Source: Pseudomonadota bacterium (lineage in GTDB: Bacteria; Pseudomonadota; Gammaproteobacteria; Burkholderiales; Burkholderiaceae_E). Taken from it: DNA of 64,000 nucleotides. The stretch's first letter is position 1. Each line of letters starts with the position of its first letter. The notes under the pieces are model-generated. The model worked only from the letters and a program-made list of their open reading frames with translations, made no database searches and was not told where the DNA came from. Shown here one piece after another: positions 6,312-16,591 of the stretch. Where the stretch lies: contig JAEWFA010000053.1 of assembly GCA_023389055.1 (NCBI GenBank), positions 96,402 to 160,401 on the forward strand, read 5' to 3'. Position numbers and translations under genes: made by a program.

Positions 6312-7442
6312 ATGAACCCGTCAGTACATGGAACGGATCCTGTACGCCAGCGGGGCGCCGTCGCGATCATGACGGCTGTCCTTCTGTTCGTCCTTATCGG
6401 TACGGCCGCTTTCGCGCTTGACATCGGTCGTTGGCTCGTCGTTCGAAACGAAATGCAGAATGCTTCCGACGCGTCGGCGCTGGCCGGTGCAGGCTACTTG
6501 TTTCCGCCGGTGGCGAATCAGCCGAACTGGGTCGAAGCGAAGCGCCAAGGGGAATTGGCGATCCCGTTGAACGAATCCGAGCGTGCGAAGTTGACGGGCG
6601 GGCAGGTCGACGTCGGCTATTGGCACTTCAAGGATCGCGTCTTCGATCCCAATACCGCGAAGGTGAAGACCGACGACGATCTTCCCGCCGTTCGCGTGAA
6701 GCTCGCGCGCAAGGACGGCGAGAACATGGGGCCGGTCGCGATGTTTTTTGGCCGGCTGTTTGGAGTCGATTCGATCGACGCCGGCGCTTTCGCCACGGCC
6801 GTGGTATCGGTGCCCGCAAATGCCGGCGCGGGTGTCCTCGCGCCGATCGCCGTCTCCTCCTGCCTGATGACGAGCGCCGATCCCCCGTTGTGGGACTCGG
6901 AGAACAACGTTCCGATCGGTAGTCCTCCGCCGAAATTCGTCATCGCGAGTGGTGCGGCAAGCGGCAATCACTGCAACGGTTGCGCATGCGGGCAGTGGAC
7001 CACCTTCGAGAATGAGTTGAACAACGTGCCGCCGATTCGCGCGCTGATAGAGAACGGCAATGGGACCTCACAGGACGTCGGAGACGATATCTGGATACAG
7101 CCTGGTGTCGAGGCTACCGTGTACGACACGGCTGACCTGCACCTCACCGGCCGTGACATCCTGGTTCCGATTGTCGATGACGACTCGCTCGAGAAGAAGG
7201 GATTCACGCCGATCCGCGGCTACGCCTGTGTGCACGTGTGGGACGTGATCAAGACCAGCGGCACCTGCGAGACCTACGGCGGCGTTCCCGTGATCGGCGG
7301 AATCGACGACGGTGGCAAGCCGATCGACAAGACCTGCATGATCGTGAGCTTCACGTCGAACCCCTGCAAGATCGGAAATTCAGAAGGTGGAGGCGGCGGG
7401 CCGTTCATGGGGGTATACGTCCCGCCGCGGCTGGTGCAGTAG
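6312..7442 (+). CDS. tadG: TadG-like pilus assembly protein
   Basis: About 376 residues if started at ATG 6312; GTG 6294 is an alternative. The N-terminus (VRQRGAVAIMTAVLLFVLIG, then DIGRWLVVRNEMQNASDASALAGA) is the Flp-pilus-assembly TadG N-terminal domain, with one membrane segment and the conserved NASDAAALAGA-like stretch. The remaining 300 residues are periplasmic, with several cysteine pairs (NHCNGCACGQW), and lack a clear von Willebrand A domain, so it is shorter than classical TadG. Together with TadE it would act as a minor pilus-associated protein. It ends with a glycine-rich segment. Confidence 0.75.
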   Translation: MNPSVHGTDPVRQRGAVAIMTAVLLFVLIGTAAFALDIGRWLVVRNEMQNASDASALAGAGYLFPPVANQPNWVEAKRQGELAIPLNESERAKLTGGQVDVGYWHFKDRVFDPNTAKVKTDDDLPAVRVKLARKDGENMGPVAMFFGRLFGVDSIDAGAFATAVVSVPANAGAGVLAPIAVSSCLMTSADPPLWDSENNVPIGSPPPKFVIASGAASGNHCNGCACGQWTTFENELNNVPPIRALIENGNGTSQDVGDDIWIQPGVEATVYDTADLHLTGRDILVPIVDDDSLEKKGFTPIRGYACVHVWDVIKTSGTCETYGGVPVIGGIDDGGKPIDKTCMIVSFTSNPCKIGNSEGGGGGPFMGVYVPPRLVQ

Positions 7443-7852
7443 CGCTCTCGGGTTTCTTCTTGTCGGCCCTCGGAAAGACCGCGGAATAGTTACCTTTCCG
7501 TTCTGCACCAAGAGACTCTCGGTCTCGATTCGCCGGGGCGGTGGGGCAGTTGTGCCTTGCGCTTCTTTCCCAACGGCGCATCGAAGATCGCTTCCCGAAA
7601 CCGTCAAATCTCCCGACAGGGCGAATTGCACGAACGACACGATTTACTGCTTGTTCTCCATTGCGTTCGCGTTTCACCCAAGGTATCTTCCTCGCAGCGG
7701 TAAGCGGTTATCGAAGGGGCCGAAGAGCCTAAGGCAATCTTCTGGGGTTCGCAAGCTTCACAGTCCCGGATTACCGCAGAATCCGATCGGTGGCGCAGAA
7801 TAAAGAGCCGACGGTCGGTTGGCGTCTTATTCATCCTCTCGGGAGGAAAGTC
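7443..7852. other. Gap between tadG and the pilin genes, probable flp promoter region
   Basis: These 410 bases contain no ORF with family similarity. As the major pilin is usually made in large amounts from its own promoter, the promoter is expected here. I could not assign boxes with confidence. The sequence ends in a strong ribosome binding site (GGGAGGAAAG) before ATG 7853. Confidence 0.5.
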
Positions 7853-8023
7853 ATGGTTCAGCTGGTTAAGCAGTTTTGGCAGGAAGAGGACGGCGTTACG
7901 GCGATCGAGTACGGCCTTATTGCCTCGCTGATCGCGGTCACGATCATCCTTGCAGTCACGAACGTCGGAACAAAACTCTCTACGATGTTCCAGTACATCG
8001 CGGACCAAATCAAGACTTCGTGA
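7853..8023 (+). CDS. flp1: Flp family type IVc pilin, major pilin candidate
   Basis: The 56-residue prepilin has a short leader (MVQLVKQFWQEEDG) and the Flp motif GVTAIEYGLIASLIAVTIILA: cleavage after Gly, Glu and Tyr at positions +4/+5 of the mature protein as in all Flp pilins, then one hydrophobic helix. The mature protein would be about 42 residues, normal for Flp. ATG 7853 is chosen over GTG-type starts upstream because GGGAGG stands seven bases before it. It is followed by a stable hairpin and a second pilin gene. This is the likely structural subunit of the pilus. Confidence 0.93.
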   Translation: MVQLVKQFWQEEDGVTAIEYGLIASLIAVTIILAVTNVGTKLSTMFQYIADQIKTS

Positions 8024-8032
8024 GCGGCCAAT

Positions 8033-8060
8033 GGGCTTGATCGATTAATCGGTCAAGCCC
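8033..8060 (+). terminator. Hairpin after flp1, partial terminator or mRNA stabiliser
   Basis: The arms GGGCTTGA and TCAAGCCC pair perfectly, with a further inner palindrome CGATTAATCG, ten bases after the flp1 stop. The following GTCTTCCCAGTTTCTC is pyrimidine-rich but not a good U tract. Such a hairpin would let the pilin be made in excess over the assembly proteins. Confidence 0.55.
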
Positions 8061-8095
8061 GTCTTCCCAGTTTCTCAAGCTCATAGGGGCGCCTC

Positions 8096-8290
8096 ATGAC
8101 GACCGGGAAACGGGTAACAAAGCTGCTCCCACGTAGGTATCAGAGAGGCGTGACCGCCGTCGAATATGCGCTTCTCGCTTCACTGATCACAATTGCGGCG
8201 ATTGGCGCATTTTCAGCTAGCGGCGATAGTGTGCTCGCGTTGTATGAGCATGTCGCAGAAAAAGTGGTGGCAGCACTTACCTTGGGATGA
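8096..8290 (+). CDS. flp2: Second Flp-type pilin
   Basis: The 64-residue protein has the same architecture as the first pilin: leader with basic residues (KLLPRRYQRG), processing site before VTAVEYALLASLITIAAIGAF, and a short amphipathic tail. The leader is longer and the mature part differs, so it is a diverged paralogue. It may be a minor or alternative subunit. It lies 72 bases after flp1, beyond the hairpin, and overlaps or abuts the prepilin peptidase gene downstream. Confidence 0.87.
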   Translation: MTTGKRVTKLLPRRYQRGVTAVEYALLASLITIAAIGAFSASGDSVLALYEHVAEKVVAALTLG

Positions 8291-8312
8291 CTGTCTCTTT
8301 CTGCAACTTCAA

Positions 8313-8915
8313 GTGCCCCGCCCATTCGCATTTGTTATACCGCTCTCGCTGCTTGCAATGCTGCTCGGCGTCGCGATATATGCCGATCTTCGGCAGCGTA
8401 AAATTCCTAATGCGCTTATCTTCGTCGGTTGGTTGATAGCGCTAGTGTGGCATGTTATCGCGCCAGTCGAGGAATGGGTCTTTGACCCAGCAGGCCCGGG
8501 TTCTCCAGGGCCACAGGCGGCCGTGCTCGGTGCCATCGCCCTTCTTGCGGCGTTCTTTCCGTTCTACCTGCTGCGCATTATGGGCGCCGGCGACGTCAAG
8601 TTGATATCCGTCGTGGGCGCCTTCTTCGGTGCCAGCATTGAATCATGGGTCCACCTATTCGGGGTGTCGCTCTTTGTGCTCGTTGCAGGTGGCGTTCTCG
8701 CGTTACTGCGCATGGCGGTTTCAGGTAGCGGCGCTGCTGTCTTTGCCAACCTACGCCTGATCTTCGTCGGGTTCGTCGGCCGCTTGAATGGAACCGCGGG
8801 CCCGGTTTTCGACCCCCGCATCGATTCGGCTGATCGCATGCCCTATGCGATTGCGATCGCGCTGGGCACCTTCTCGTATCTGCTGGGGATGTGGACCGGA
8901 TGGATCAAGCTGTAG
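8313..8915 (+). CDS. cpaA: Prepilin peptidase CpaA/TadV
   Basis: About 200 residues, all in or near the membrane. The two catalytic aspartates of A24 peptidases are visible: one in AIYADLRQRKIPNALIF near the N-terminus, and the other in the GxGD motif of MGAGDVKLISVVGAFFG. It cleaves the leaders of Flp pilins and TadE/F pseudopilins on the cytoplasmic face. It lacks the methylase domain of PilD. The start is uncertain: GTG 8313 places the first membrane segment correctly, but ATG 8244 or 8250, inside the flp2 gene, are possible; none has a good ribosome binding site. Confidence 0.85.
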   Translation: MPRPFAFVIPLSLLAMLLGVAIYADLRQRKIPNALIFVGWLIALVWHVIAPVEEWVFDPAGPGSPGPQAAVLGAIALLAAFFPFYLLRIMGAGDVKLISVVGAFFGASIESWVHLFGVSLFVLVAGGVLALLRMAVSGSGAAVFANLRLIFVGFVGRLNGTAGPVFDPRIDSADRMPYAIAIALGTFSYLLGMWTGWIKL

Positions 8916-10228
8916 GAGTGGACGAAGTCGGCGCGGCACCCGTGCCCCGGGCTCCTCGAACGTTCGAGGAATCCCGTTTTCCGGAAGCGATGCTGATTGA
9001 CCTGTTGCTGCGCCTTCTCGCGCGCAGTGGCGAGTTGCGTGCTGGCGAGATCGCCCAACGGCTGGGCGTTCCGCTAACGGTCATCGAACCAACGCTCGAG
9101 TTCGTGCGCGCCGAGAAGCTGCTCGAGGTGCCGCGCCGGGGTAGCTTCGACGCTGACGTCGCTTGGCAGCTCACCGACGGCGGCCGAGTGCGGGCGGCCG
9201 ACGCCTTCGACAAGTGTCGCTACATCGGTCCGATGCCGGTGGCGCTTTCGGATTACATCGAACGCGTAGGCGCGCAGAGCGTCCACGGTGTGCGCGTCGA
9301 ACCCGATCGACTACGCGAAGCGCTCGGCGACGTTGTCGTCTCCGGACAACTCGTTTCCGCTTTCGGCGCCGCGCTGAATGCCGGTCGAGGTATTTACCTC
9401 TACGGCGGAAGCGGCTCCGGTAAGACCTACCTCGCCGAGCATCTTGTACGAGTGCTTCACGGCCCGATCTGGGTTCCGCACGCGATTCACGTCGATGGGG
9501 AAATCATCCAGTTCTTCGATCCGCTGGTGCATCAGCCGATCGAAGTACCTCGACAGAACGCTGCACTCGATCGACAGGTGGCCGGCGACCGCCGCTGGCT
9601 GCAGGTGAAGCGCCCAGTCGTCGTCACCGGCGGCGAACTCACGATGGAAATGCTCGATCTGGAGTTCGACCCGCACACGCGCTTCTACATTGCGCCGCCG
9701 CAGTGGAAGGCCAATAACGGCATGATGATCCTCGATGATCTGGGCCGGCAGCGGATGCCGGTGCGCGAGTTGTTGAACCGCTGGATCGTCCCGCTCGATC
9801 GCCGCGTCGACTATCTCGCGTTGCATACCGGGACGAAGTTTCGCGTGCCGTTCGATGTGAATGTCGTTTTTTCGTCGAACCTGCTGCCCTCGGAGATCGG
9901 CGACCCTGCTTTTCTTCGACGGCTCGGTTACAAGATTCACGTCGGCGCGTTAGATCGCGCCGGTTATCGCGAAGTATTTCGCCAGGCTTGCGTGAAAAAT
10001 GAACTCGAACCCGATCTTGAATCGGCGGATTATTTGATCGACACCCTGCATCGCGAAGCCCGCCTGCCCCTGTATGCAATCGTTCCTTTCGACGTACTCG
10101 GAAAACTGCGCGATCGCGCCCGCTATCTCGGACAAGCGCCGCGCCTCGACGTCGAGTCGCTGCGCTGGGCGTGGAATTTGTATTTCGCACCGGATGAAGC
10201 GCGCGACGCCCGCACGCTCGACGAATGA
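8900..10228 (+). CDS. Winged-helix/AAA-type ATPase of the Tad locus, role unknown
   Basis: About 442 residues from ATG 8900 (GTG 8891 is an alternative). Residues 20-105 look like a winged helix (LLLRLLARSGELRAGEIAQRLGVPLTVI). An ATPase module follows, with Walker A GGSGSGKT at about 169-176 and Walker B MMILDDLG at about 274-281, then SSNLLPSEIGDPAFLRRLGYK, an arginine-finger-like region, and a helical C-terminus. It is not one of the canonical Tad ATPases (TadA and TadZ are separate, downstream). It sits in the operon between the peptidase and cpaB with overlap, so a job in pilus assembly or its regulation is likely, but the biochemical role is unknown to me. Confidence 0.75.
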   Translation: MDQAVGVDEVGAAPVPRAPRTFEESRFPEAMLIDLLLRLLARSGELRAGEIAQRLGVPLTVIEPTLEFVRAEKLLEVPRRGSFDADVAWQLTDGGRVRAADAFDKCRYIGPMPVALSDYIERVGAQSVHGVRVEPDRLREALGDVVVSGQLVSAFGAALNAGRGIYLYGGSGSGKTYLAEHLVRVLHGPIWVPHAIHVDGEIIQFFDPLVHQPIEVPRQNAALDRQVAGDRRWLQVKRPVVVTGGELTMEMLDLEFDPHTRFYIAPPQWKANNGMMILDDLGRQRMPVRELLNRWIVPLDRRVDYLALHTGTKFRVPFDVNVVFSSNLLPSEIGDPAFLRRLGYKIHVGALDRAGYREVFRQACVKNELEPDLESADYLIDTLHREARLPLYAIVPFDVLGKLRDRARYLGQAPRLDVESLRWAWNLYFAPDEARDARTLDE

Positions 10229-10237
10229 GGTGATGTG

Positions 10238-11068
10238 ATGAAAGGCTCTCGTGCCGTCGTGATGCTCGTCTTTGCGCTGGTGGCCGGGCTGGCCGCCGTC
10301 GTCCTCGCCGCGCGCTGGCTCACGCAGCAGACTTCTGTGGGAACACAAACGGTGGTCGTGGCTGCCCGCGACATTGACCTGGGCACCGCGCTCAACGCGA
10401 CGATGTTCGACTCCATTGCATGGCCTGCCGGCGCGCTGCCGAAGGGCGCGTTCACCAACGTTGCCGACCTCGAGGGGCGCGTCGTCGTTACGGCCGTCCA
10501 GCGCGGCGAGCCGGTGCTCGAGGCGCGCCTGGCGCCGATCGGCACCAAGGGCGGACTGTCCGCCGTCATTCCCGAGGGCAAGCGCGCGATCACCGTCAAG
10601 GTCAACGAAGTCGTCGGCGTCGCCGGGTTCGCGTTGCCGGGCAGTCACGTCGACGTGATGGTGAACACCGAGGACGACCGCAAGCAACTCGTCTCGAAGA
10701 TCGTGCTCGAACGCATCCTCGTGCTTGCCGTTGCTCAAGAGGCCAGTCGCGACGAGACGAAGCCGAAGGTAGTCAATGCCGTGACACTGGAAGTTACGCC
10801 CGAGCAGGCCGAGAAGGTCGATCTCGCGCGCAGTGTCGGCAATCTGTCACTAGTACTGCGCAGCCAGGTCGATCGGGAGCCGGCGGTAACGGCCGGCATC
10901 ACGAAGAGCGAATTGCTCGGGCTGCGCCCGGTCGCGACCGCGCCCGCGCCGGCCGCTACGCCCCCGGCTCGCGTCGTTCGCCGCACGGCGCCGGCGCCGA
11001 AGCCGAAGCCCGCTGGCGACGAAGTGGAGGTCATCCGCGGCGTGCAGCGTTCGTCGGCGCAGTTCTGA
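10238..11068 (+). CDS. cpaB: Flp pilus assembly protein CpaB/RcpC
   Basis: The 276-residue protein has an N-terminal membrane segment (AVVMLVFALVAGLAAVVLAARW), a SAF domain (about 45-110: TVVVAARDIDLGTALNATMFDSIAWP, then VVTAVQRGEPVLEARL) and an RcpC/CpaB domain with GFALPGSHVDVMVNTEDD. The C-terminus is Pro/Ala-rich. CpaB proteins sit in the periplasm and are thought to link or gate the secretin; the SAF domain may bind peptidoglycan glycans. ATG 10238 follows GAGGTGAT. It is ten bases after the ATPase gene. Confidence 0.9.
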   Translation: MKGSRAVVMLVFALVAGLAAVVLAARWLTQQTSVGTQTVVVAARDIDLGTALNATMFDSIAWPAGALPKGAFTNVADLEGRVVVTAVQRGEPVLEARLAPIGTKGGLSAVIPEGKRAITVKVNEVVGVAGFALPGSHVDVMVNTEDDRKQLVSKIVLERILVLAVAQEASRDETKPKVVNAVTLEVTPEQAEKVDLARSVGNLSLVLRSQVDREPAVTAGITKSELLGLRPVATAPAPAATPPARVVRRTAPAPKPKPAGDEVEVIRGVQRSSAQF

Positions 11069-11091
11069 GAATGAAGGGCTCGGGAGACAAG

Positions 11092-12747
11092 ATGGCTCGC
11101 TATCGTTCCAATACCGCAGCGATGCTCGCGACGATCGGCGCGGCCGCCTACGTGCAGGCTGCAGTCGCGCAGGTCGGCGTCGAAGCCGCGGTCCTCGCGA
11201 ACAAGCCGGCGCCCGTTGCATCCAAAGCGCGCGTCGCTGCGCGTAGCGCGCCGACCTTTGCGCCGCAGGGCGTCACGACCCCGGCGCTGCTTACCGACAG
11301 CGCCGGGCCGGCCGAAGTCGCACCGGCGATGTCGTTGGTGATCGGGAAATCCACGCTGCTGCGCCTGCCGTCACCGATCGCACGGATTTCGGTGGGCAAC
11401 CCCTCGGTGGCCGACGTCACGCTGATCAGTCCGCGCGAGCTCTACCTGCTCGGCAAGACTTACGGCTCGACCAACGTGATCCTGTGGGGCCGCGACGGCG
11501 CGACGACAATCATCGACGTCAGCGTGAGCATAGACGCCTCCGCATTGCAGTCCCGGCTGCACGACCTGCTGCCGGGTGAGAAGGGCATCGTCGTGCGCAC
11601 CGCCGCCGATTCGGTCGTATTGGCCGGTGAGGTGTCGAGCGCACTGCAGGCGGACTACGCGGTGTCGATCGCCGAAGCCTACGCGCGCAGCTTCGGCCGT
11701 GGGATCCAGGCGCCGATCGTCGCCGGCAATGTGGAAGCGAAACCCGGGCAGGAACTGCAGATCACTCCCGCGCGACTCCAGCAGCAGGCCGGCGGCAACC
11801 AGCCGAAGGTCGTCAACATGCTGCGCATCGCGCAGCCGCAGCAGGTGATGCTCGAGGTGAAGGTCGCCGAAATCTCCAAGACGCTGCTCGACAAGCTCGG
11901 TGTCGGCATCGACGCAGCGCGCGTGCACGGCGACTGGCGCTACGGCATCCTCAGCAACTTCCTCACGAATTCGAACGGCATCCTCGGCGTTCTTTCGCGC
12001 ACCGGCAACCGCATCGACATCGACGCGGAGAAACGCGACGGGCTCGTTCGCGTGCTCGCCGAGCCGAATATCGTCTCGATCAGCGGTCAGGAGGCGAGCT
12101 TCCTCGCCGGCGGCAAGATCTTCATTCCCGTGTCGCGCAACAACGCGGCTACCGGCATTCCGACCATCACCCTCGAGGAAAAGGAGTTCGGCGTCGGGCT
12201 GAAGTTCACGCCGACGGTGCTCGACGGCAGTCGCATCAACCTGCGCGTCGCGCCCGAGGTGTCCGAGCTTTCGCAGCAGGGCTCGCCCTTCACCACGGTG
12301 AACGGCGTCACGTCGATCCTGCCGAGCTTCACGACGCGACGCGCGCAGACCACCGTGCAATTGAACGACGGGCAGAGCTTCGCGATTGCAGGACTCATCA
12401 AGAACAACGTCACCGAGCAGGTGAAGCGCTTTCCGGTGCTGGGCGAAGTGCCGGTGCTCGGCGCACTGTTTCGCAGCAGCGAGTTCCAGACCGACCGTTC
12501 CGAGTTGATGTTCGTGATCACCGCGCGGCTCGTAAAACCGTTGCCGCCCGACCACGCGTTGCCCACCGACCACTTCGTGCCGCCCAACCGCTCGGAGTTC
12601 TTCCTCGAAGGCAGGCTCGAAGGCTCCGGACATCCCGACGTACCGCTCACCGAGGCGCAGATGCTGCAGGCGCCCGCCGCCGGTGCGGGGCAAAGCGGCG
12701 CCGCGCAGAGCGGAGCAGCGCCGGCCGGCGGCTTCCAGTTGAAGTGA
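11092..12747 (+). CDS. cpaC: Tad pilus outer-membrane secretin CpaC/RcpA
   Basis: About 551 residues. A signal peptide (ending near VQAAVAQ) is followed by an N-terminal secretin domain (LLRLPSPIARISVGNPSVADV, then YLLGKTYGSTNVILW), a BON-like region, and the C-terminal secretin pore (VLAEPNIVSISGQEASFLAGG, then VGLKFTPTVLD and LPVLGEVPVLGALFRS-like gating end). It forms the outer-membrane channel for the Flp pilus. ATG 11092 is preferred because GGGAG lies eight bases upstream; ATG 11071, right after the cpaB stop, is an alternative. The C-terminus has a Gly/Ala/Gln tail. Confidence 0.93.
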   Translation: MARYRSNTAAMLATIGAAAYVQAAVAQVGVEAAVLANKPAPVASKARVAARSAPTFAPQGVTTPALLTDSAGPAEVAPAMSLVIGKSTLLRLPSPIARISVGNPSVADVTLISPRELYLLGKTYGSTNVILWGRDGATTIIDVSVSIDASALQSRLHDLLPGEKGIVVRTAADSVVLAGEVSSALQADYAVSIAEAYARSFGRGIQAPIVAGNVEAKPGQELQITPARLQQQAGGNQPKVVNMLRIAQPQQVMLEVKVAEISKTLLDKLGVGIDAARVHGDWRYGILSNFLTNSNGILGVLSRTGNRIDIDAEKRDGLVRVLAEPNIVSISGQEASFLAGGKIFIPVSRNNAATGIPTITLEEKEFGVGLKFTPTVLDGSRINLRVAPEVSELSQQGSPFTTVNGVTSILPSFTTRRAQTTVQLNDGQSFAIAGLIKNNVTEQVKRFPVLGEVPVLGALFRSSEFQTDRSELMFVITARLVKPLPPDHALPTDHFVPPNRSEFFLEGRLEGSGHPDVPLTEAQMLQAPAAGAGQSGAAQSGAAPAGGFQLK

Positions 12748-12763
12748 GCGGCGGAGACCGAAG

Positions 12764-13051
12764 ATGAACAAACGTACCGTACTCACGCTCGCCTCGATCT
12801 CGCTGCTCGGTCTGCTGGGCGGTTGTGCCACCTCCGCCACGCCGAACTACGACGCGAAGTTCGGCGACGCCGTACGCCAGGCGCGCGCGCTGCAGACGAT
12901 GAACCCCGAAGCGGGCAAGAGCACCGACCCGGTCGCCGGGATCGACGGCGAGTCGGGCAAGAACGCGATCGACCAGTATCAGGAAAGCTTCAAGACACCG
13001 CCGAAGGCTTTCGACATCCTCAACATCGGCGGGGCGCTGCAGTCGCAGTAG
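12764..13051 (+). CDS. Small lipoprotein of the Tad locus
   Basis: The 95-residue product has a lipoprotein signal (KRTVLTLASISLLGLLGGC, Cys at about residue 21), then a soluble part with YDAKFGDAVRQARALQTMNPEA and a C-terminal PPKAFDILNIGGA. It lies 16 bases after the secretin gene, the place often taken by cpaD or a pilotin-like lipoprotein. It is much shorter than CpaD and shows no clear CpaD similarity. A role in placing or stabilising the secretin in the outer membrane is inferred from position only. Confidence 0.75.
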   Translation: MNKRTVLTLASISLLGLLGGCATSATPNYDAKFGDAVRQARALQTMNPEAGKSTDPVAGIDGESGKNAIDQYQESFKTPPKAFDILNIGGALQSQ

Positions 13052-13064
13052 CAGCGGATCTTCG

Positions 13065-14234
13065 ATGACGCTCCGCGTTCTTCTCGTCGCCCCCCACCAG
13101 GAGGCGCTCGCGCGACTGTCGGCGGCACTGCCCGCTACGCGCGAAGCGATGCAGATTGCGCAACAGGTAGGCGGTGCGAGCGAACTTGCCGCATCGATCC
13201 TGCGCGGCGAGGTCGATCTCGCGGTTGCCGAGGTGGCCGCCCCCGGGGAGAACGATCTTGCCGCGATCGAGCAGGCGTTGCGCGCGCAGCCGCGTGCCAC
13301 GCTCGTTCTCGTCTGCGACGATCAATCCTCCGAGTTCCTGCTGCGTGCAATGCGCGCCGGCGTGCGCGAGCTCGTGCTGCCGAACTCGCCCGATGGCGCA
13401 TTGGGTGCAGCGATCGAGCGCCAGCTCGAGCGTCATGCTGCCGCGCTCGCGCCCGCCCGCAAGGCACGCACGATCGCATTCCTGTCGGCCAAGGGCGGCG
13501 GGGGAGCGACCTTCCTGGCGACCAACCTCGGTTTCGCGCTCGCAGGGCGCGAACGGCGCGTGGCGCTCTTCGACCTGAACCTGCAGTTCGGCGATGCAGC
13601 GCTTTTCGTTTCCGAGCAGCGCACCGAGCGCAGTATCGCCGACGTGGCGCGCGAGGTCGGCCGTCTCGATCCCGCATTGCTCGAGGCGAACATGATCCAG
13701 CCGGCACCCGAGTATCACCTGTTGCCGGCGCCGGATACGCCCGATCGCGCGGTGGACGTCACCCCCGAGGCGGTGGAGCGCATGTTCGCGCTCGCGCGCG
13801 GGCGCTACGACTTCGTGCTGATCGACGTCGGCCGCGTGCTCGACCGAGTGACGGTGCGCGCGCTCGACGAAGCCGACACGATCTTCGTCGTCGTGCAGTC
13901 CACGTTGCCGTACCTGCACAACGCCAAGCGGCTGATCGGCGTGCTTTCCGGGCTGGGCTACGGGCACGACAAGCTGCGCGTACTGCTGAACCGCTTCGTG
14001 AAGAACGACGAGATCGGCGTTGCCGAGATCGAGAAGACGCTCGGGCTGCAGGTGGCGCTGCAGGTACCCAACAGCTACGAGGCGGTCGCCTATTCGATCA
14101 ATCACGGTCTTTCGGTGCTCCGGCATGCGCCGAAGGATCCGGTTTCACGCAGCCTGGTCGATCTCGCGACCGAACTTGCACCTGCGCCGCAGCGTCGTGG
14201 CGGATGGTTGCGCGGCATGTTCGGCGGACGTTGA
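13065..14234 (+). CDS. tadZ: TadZ/CpaE pilus localisation ATPase
   Basis: The 389-residue protein has an N-terminal receiver-like domain (about 1-120, without the usual phosphorylation site context) and a MinD/ParA-like ATPase (about 133-389). The deviant Walker A reads KGGGGATFLATN at about 143, keeping the signature lysine but with Ala-Thr where most ParA proteins have Lys-Thr; atypical P-loops are known in TadZ. RYDFVLIDVGRVLD is the Walker B region. TadZ marks the pole or site where the Tad machine assembles. It starts 13 bases after the lipoprotein gene. Confidence 0.9.
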   Translation: MTLRVLLVAPHQEALARLSAALPATREAMQIAQQVGGASELAASILRGEVDLAVAEVAAPGENDLAAIEQALRAQPRATLVLVCDDQSSEFLLRAMRAGVRELVLPNSPDGALGAAIERQLERHAAALAPARKARTIAFLSAKGGGGATFLATNLGFALAGRERRVALFDLNLQFGDAALFVSEQRTERSIADVAREVGRLDPALLEANMIQPAPEYHLLPAPDTPDRAVDVTPEAVERMFALARGRYDFVLIDVGRVLDRVTVRALDEADTIFVVVQSTLPYLHNAKRLIGVLSGLGYGHDKLRVLLNRFVKNDEIGVAEIEKTLGLQVALQVPNSYEAVAYSINHGLSVLRHAPKDPVSRSLVDLATELAPAPQRRGGWLRGMFGGR

Positions 14235-14251
14235 CCGCGGAGTATCCATCG

Positions 14252-15603
<1,352 letters not shown>

Positions 15604-15607
<4 letters not shown>

Positions 15608-16581
15608 TCGACTTCGGCTTCAGCCTGTTCATCCTGGCGGCCTTCGTCGCGACCGTGCTGCTCGTCGAGGGCGCGTATCTGCTGTGGAACGACCGCAAGG
15701 GTCCGGAGGTGCAGCGGCTCGAGCGACGGCTGCGCAGCCTGTCGGCCGGTCGTCACGGCACGGACATCGGCTCGCTGCTGAAGGAGCGAACCCTGAGCAG
15801 CACGCCGTGGCTGCATCGCATGCTGTTGTCGGTGCCGCGAATGTCCTCGCTCGATCGCCTGCTCGAGCAGACCGGGTCCACGACGACTGTCGCCCGCTTC
15901 CTCGCGACGATGGCGCTTGCCGGCATCACCACCTTCCTCGTGCTGCTCGTCCTGCGCACGCCGTTCTTCTTCGCGGTGATCGTCGCCGCCATCGCTGCCA
16001 TCGTTCCTCTGATGCTCGTGCTGCGCCGGCGAACGAAGCGACTGCATCAGTTCGACGCCCAACTCCCCGAAGCGCTCGATCTGCTCTCGCGCGCGCTGCG
16101 CGCCGGGCACGCATTTCCGCCGGCGATGCAGATGGTCGCCACCGAAGCGGCCGATCCGATCGCCAACGAGTTCCAGATCACCTTCGAGGAGATCAACTAC
16201 GGCGTGTCGGTGAGCGATGCGATGCTGAACCTCGCCACGCGCGTACCGAGCATCGACCTGCGCTATTTCGTCATTGCCGTGCTGCTGCAACGCGAGACGG
16301 GCGGCAACCTCGCCGAACTGCTCGACAACCTCGCCACACTGATTCGCGAGCGCTTCAAGCTGCTCGGCAAGATTCGCGTCCTGTCCGCCGAGGGCAAGCT
16401 CTCCGCATACATCCTGCTCGGTCTTCCGTTCGTCACCGCCGGCGCGATCCTGCTGGTGAACCCGGAGTTCATGAAGGTGCTGTGGACCGATCCGGCAGGC
16501 CTGAAGCTCGTCTTCGGCGCGCTGCTGATGATGGTGTTCGGCGCGTTCTGGATGTCGCGCATCGTGAAGATCCGCGTATAG
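15604..16581 (+). CDS. tadB: Inner-membrane platform protein TadB
   Basis: The 325-residue protein has an N-terminal membrane segment, a pair around residues 95-140, the type II secretion F domain (LPEALDLLSRALRAGHAFPPAMQMVA and LLQRETGGNLAELLDNLATLIRER) and C-terminal membrane segments. With TadC it forms the membrane platform that TadA acts on. The start codon overlaps the tadA stop by four bases, so the two are translationally coupled. Confidence 0.93.
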
Positions 16582-16591
16582 GAGCCGGCTC

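Noticed and set aside
7535..7570. Sigma-54 promoter for flp (TGGGGCAGTTGTGCC)
   Set aside because: The GG to GC spacing is nine rather than ten bases and the -24 box is poor.
9311..9940. Minus-strand ORFs opposite the Tad ATPase
   Set aside because: Antisense shadows with His/Arg-rich translation and no recognisable domain.
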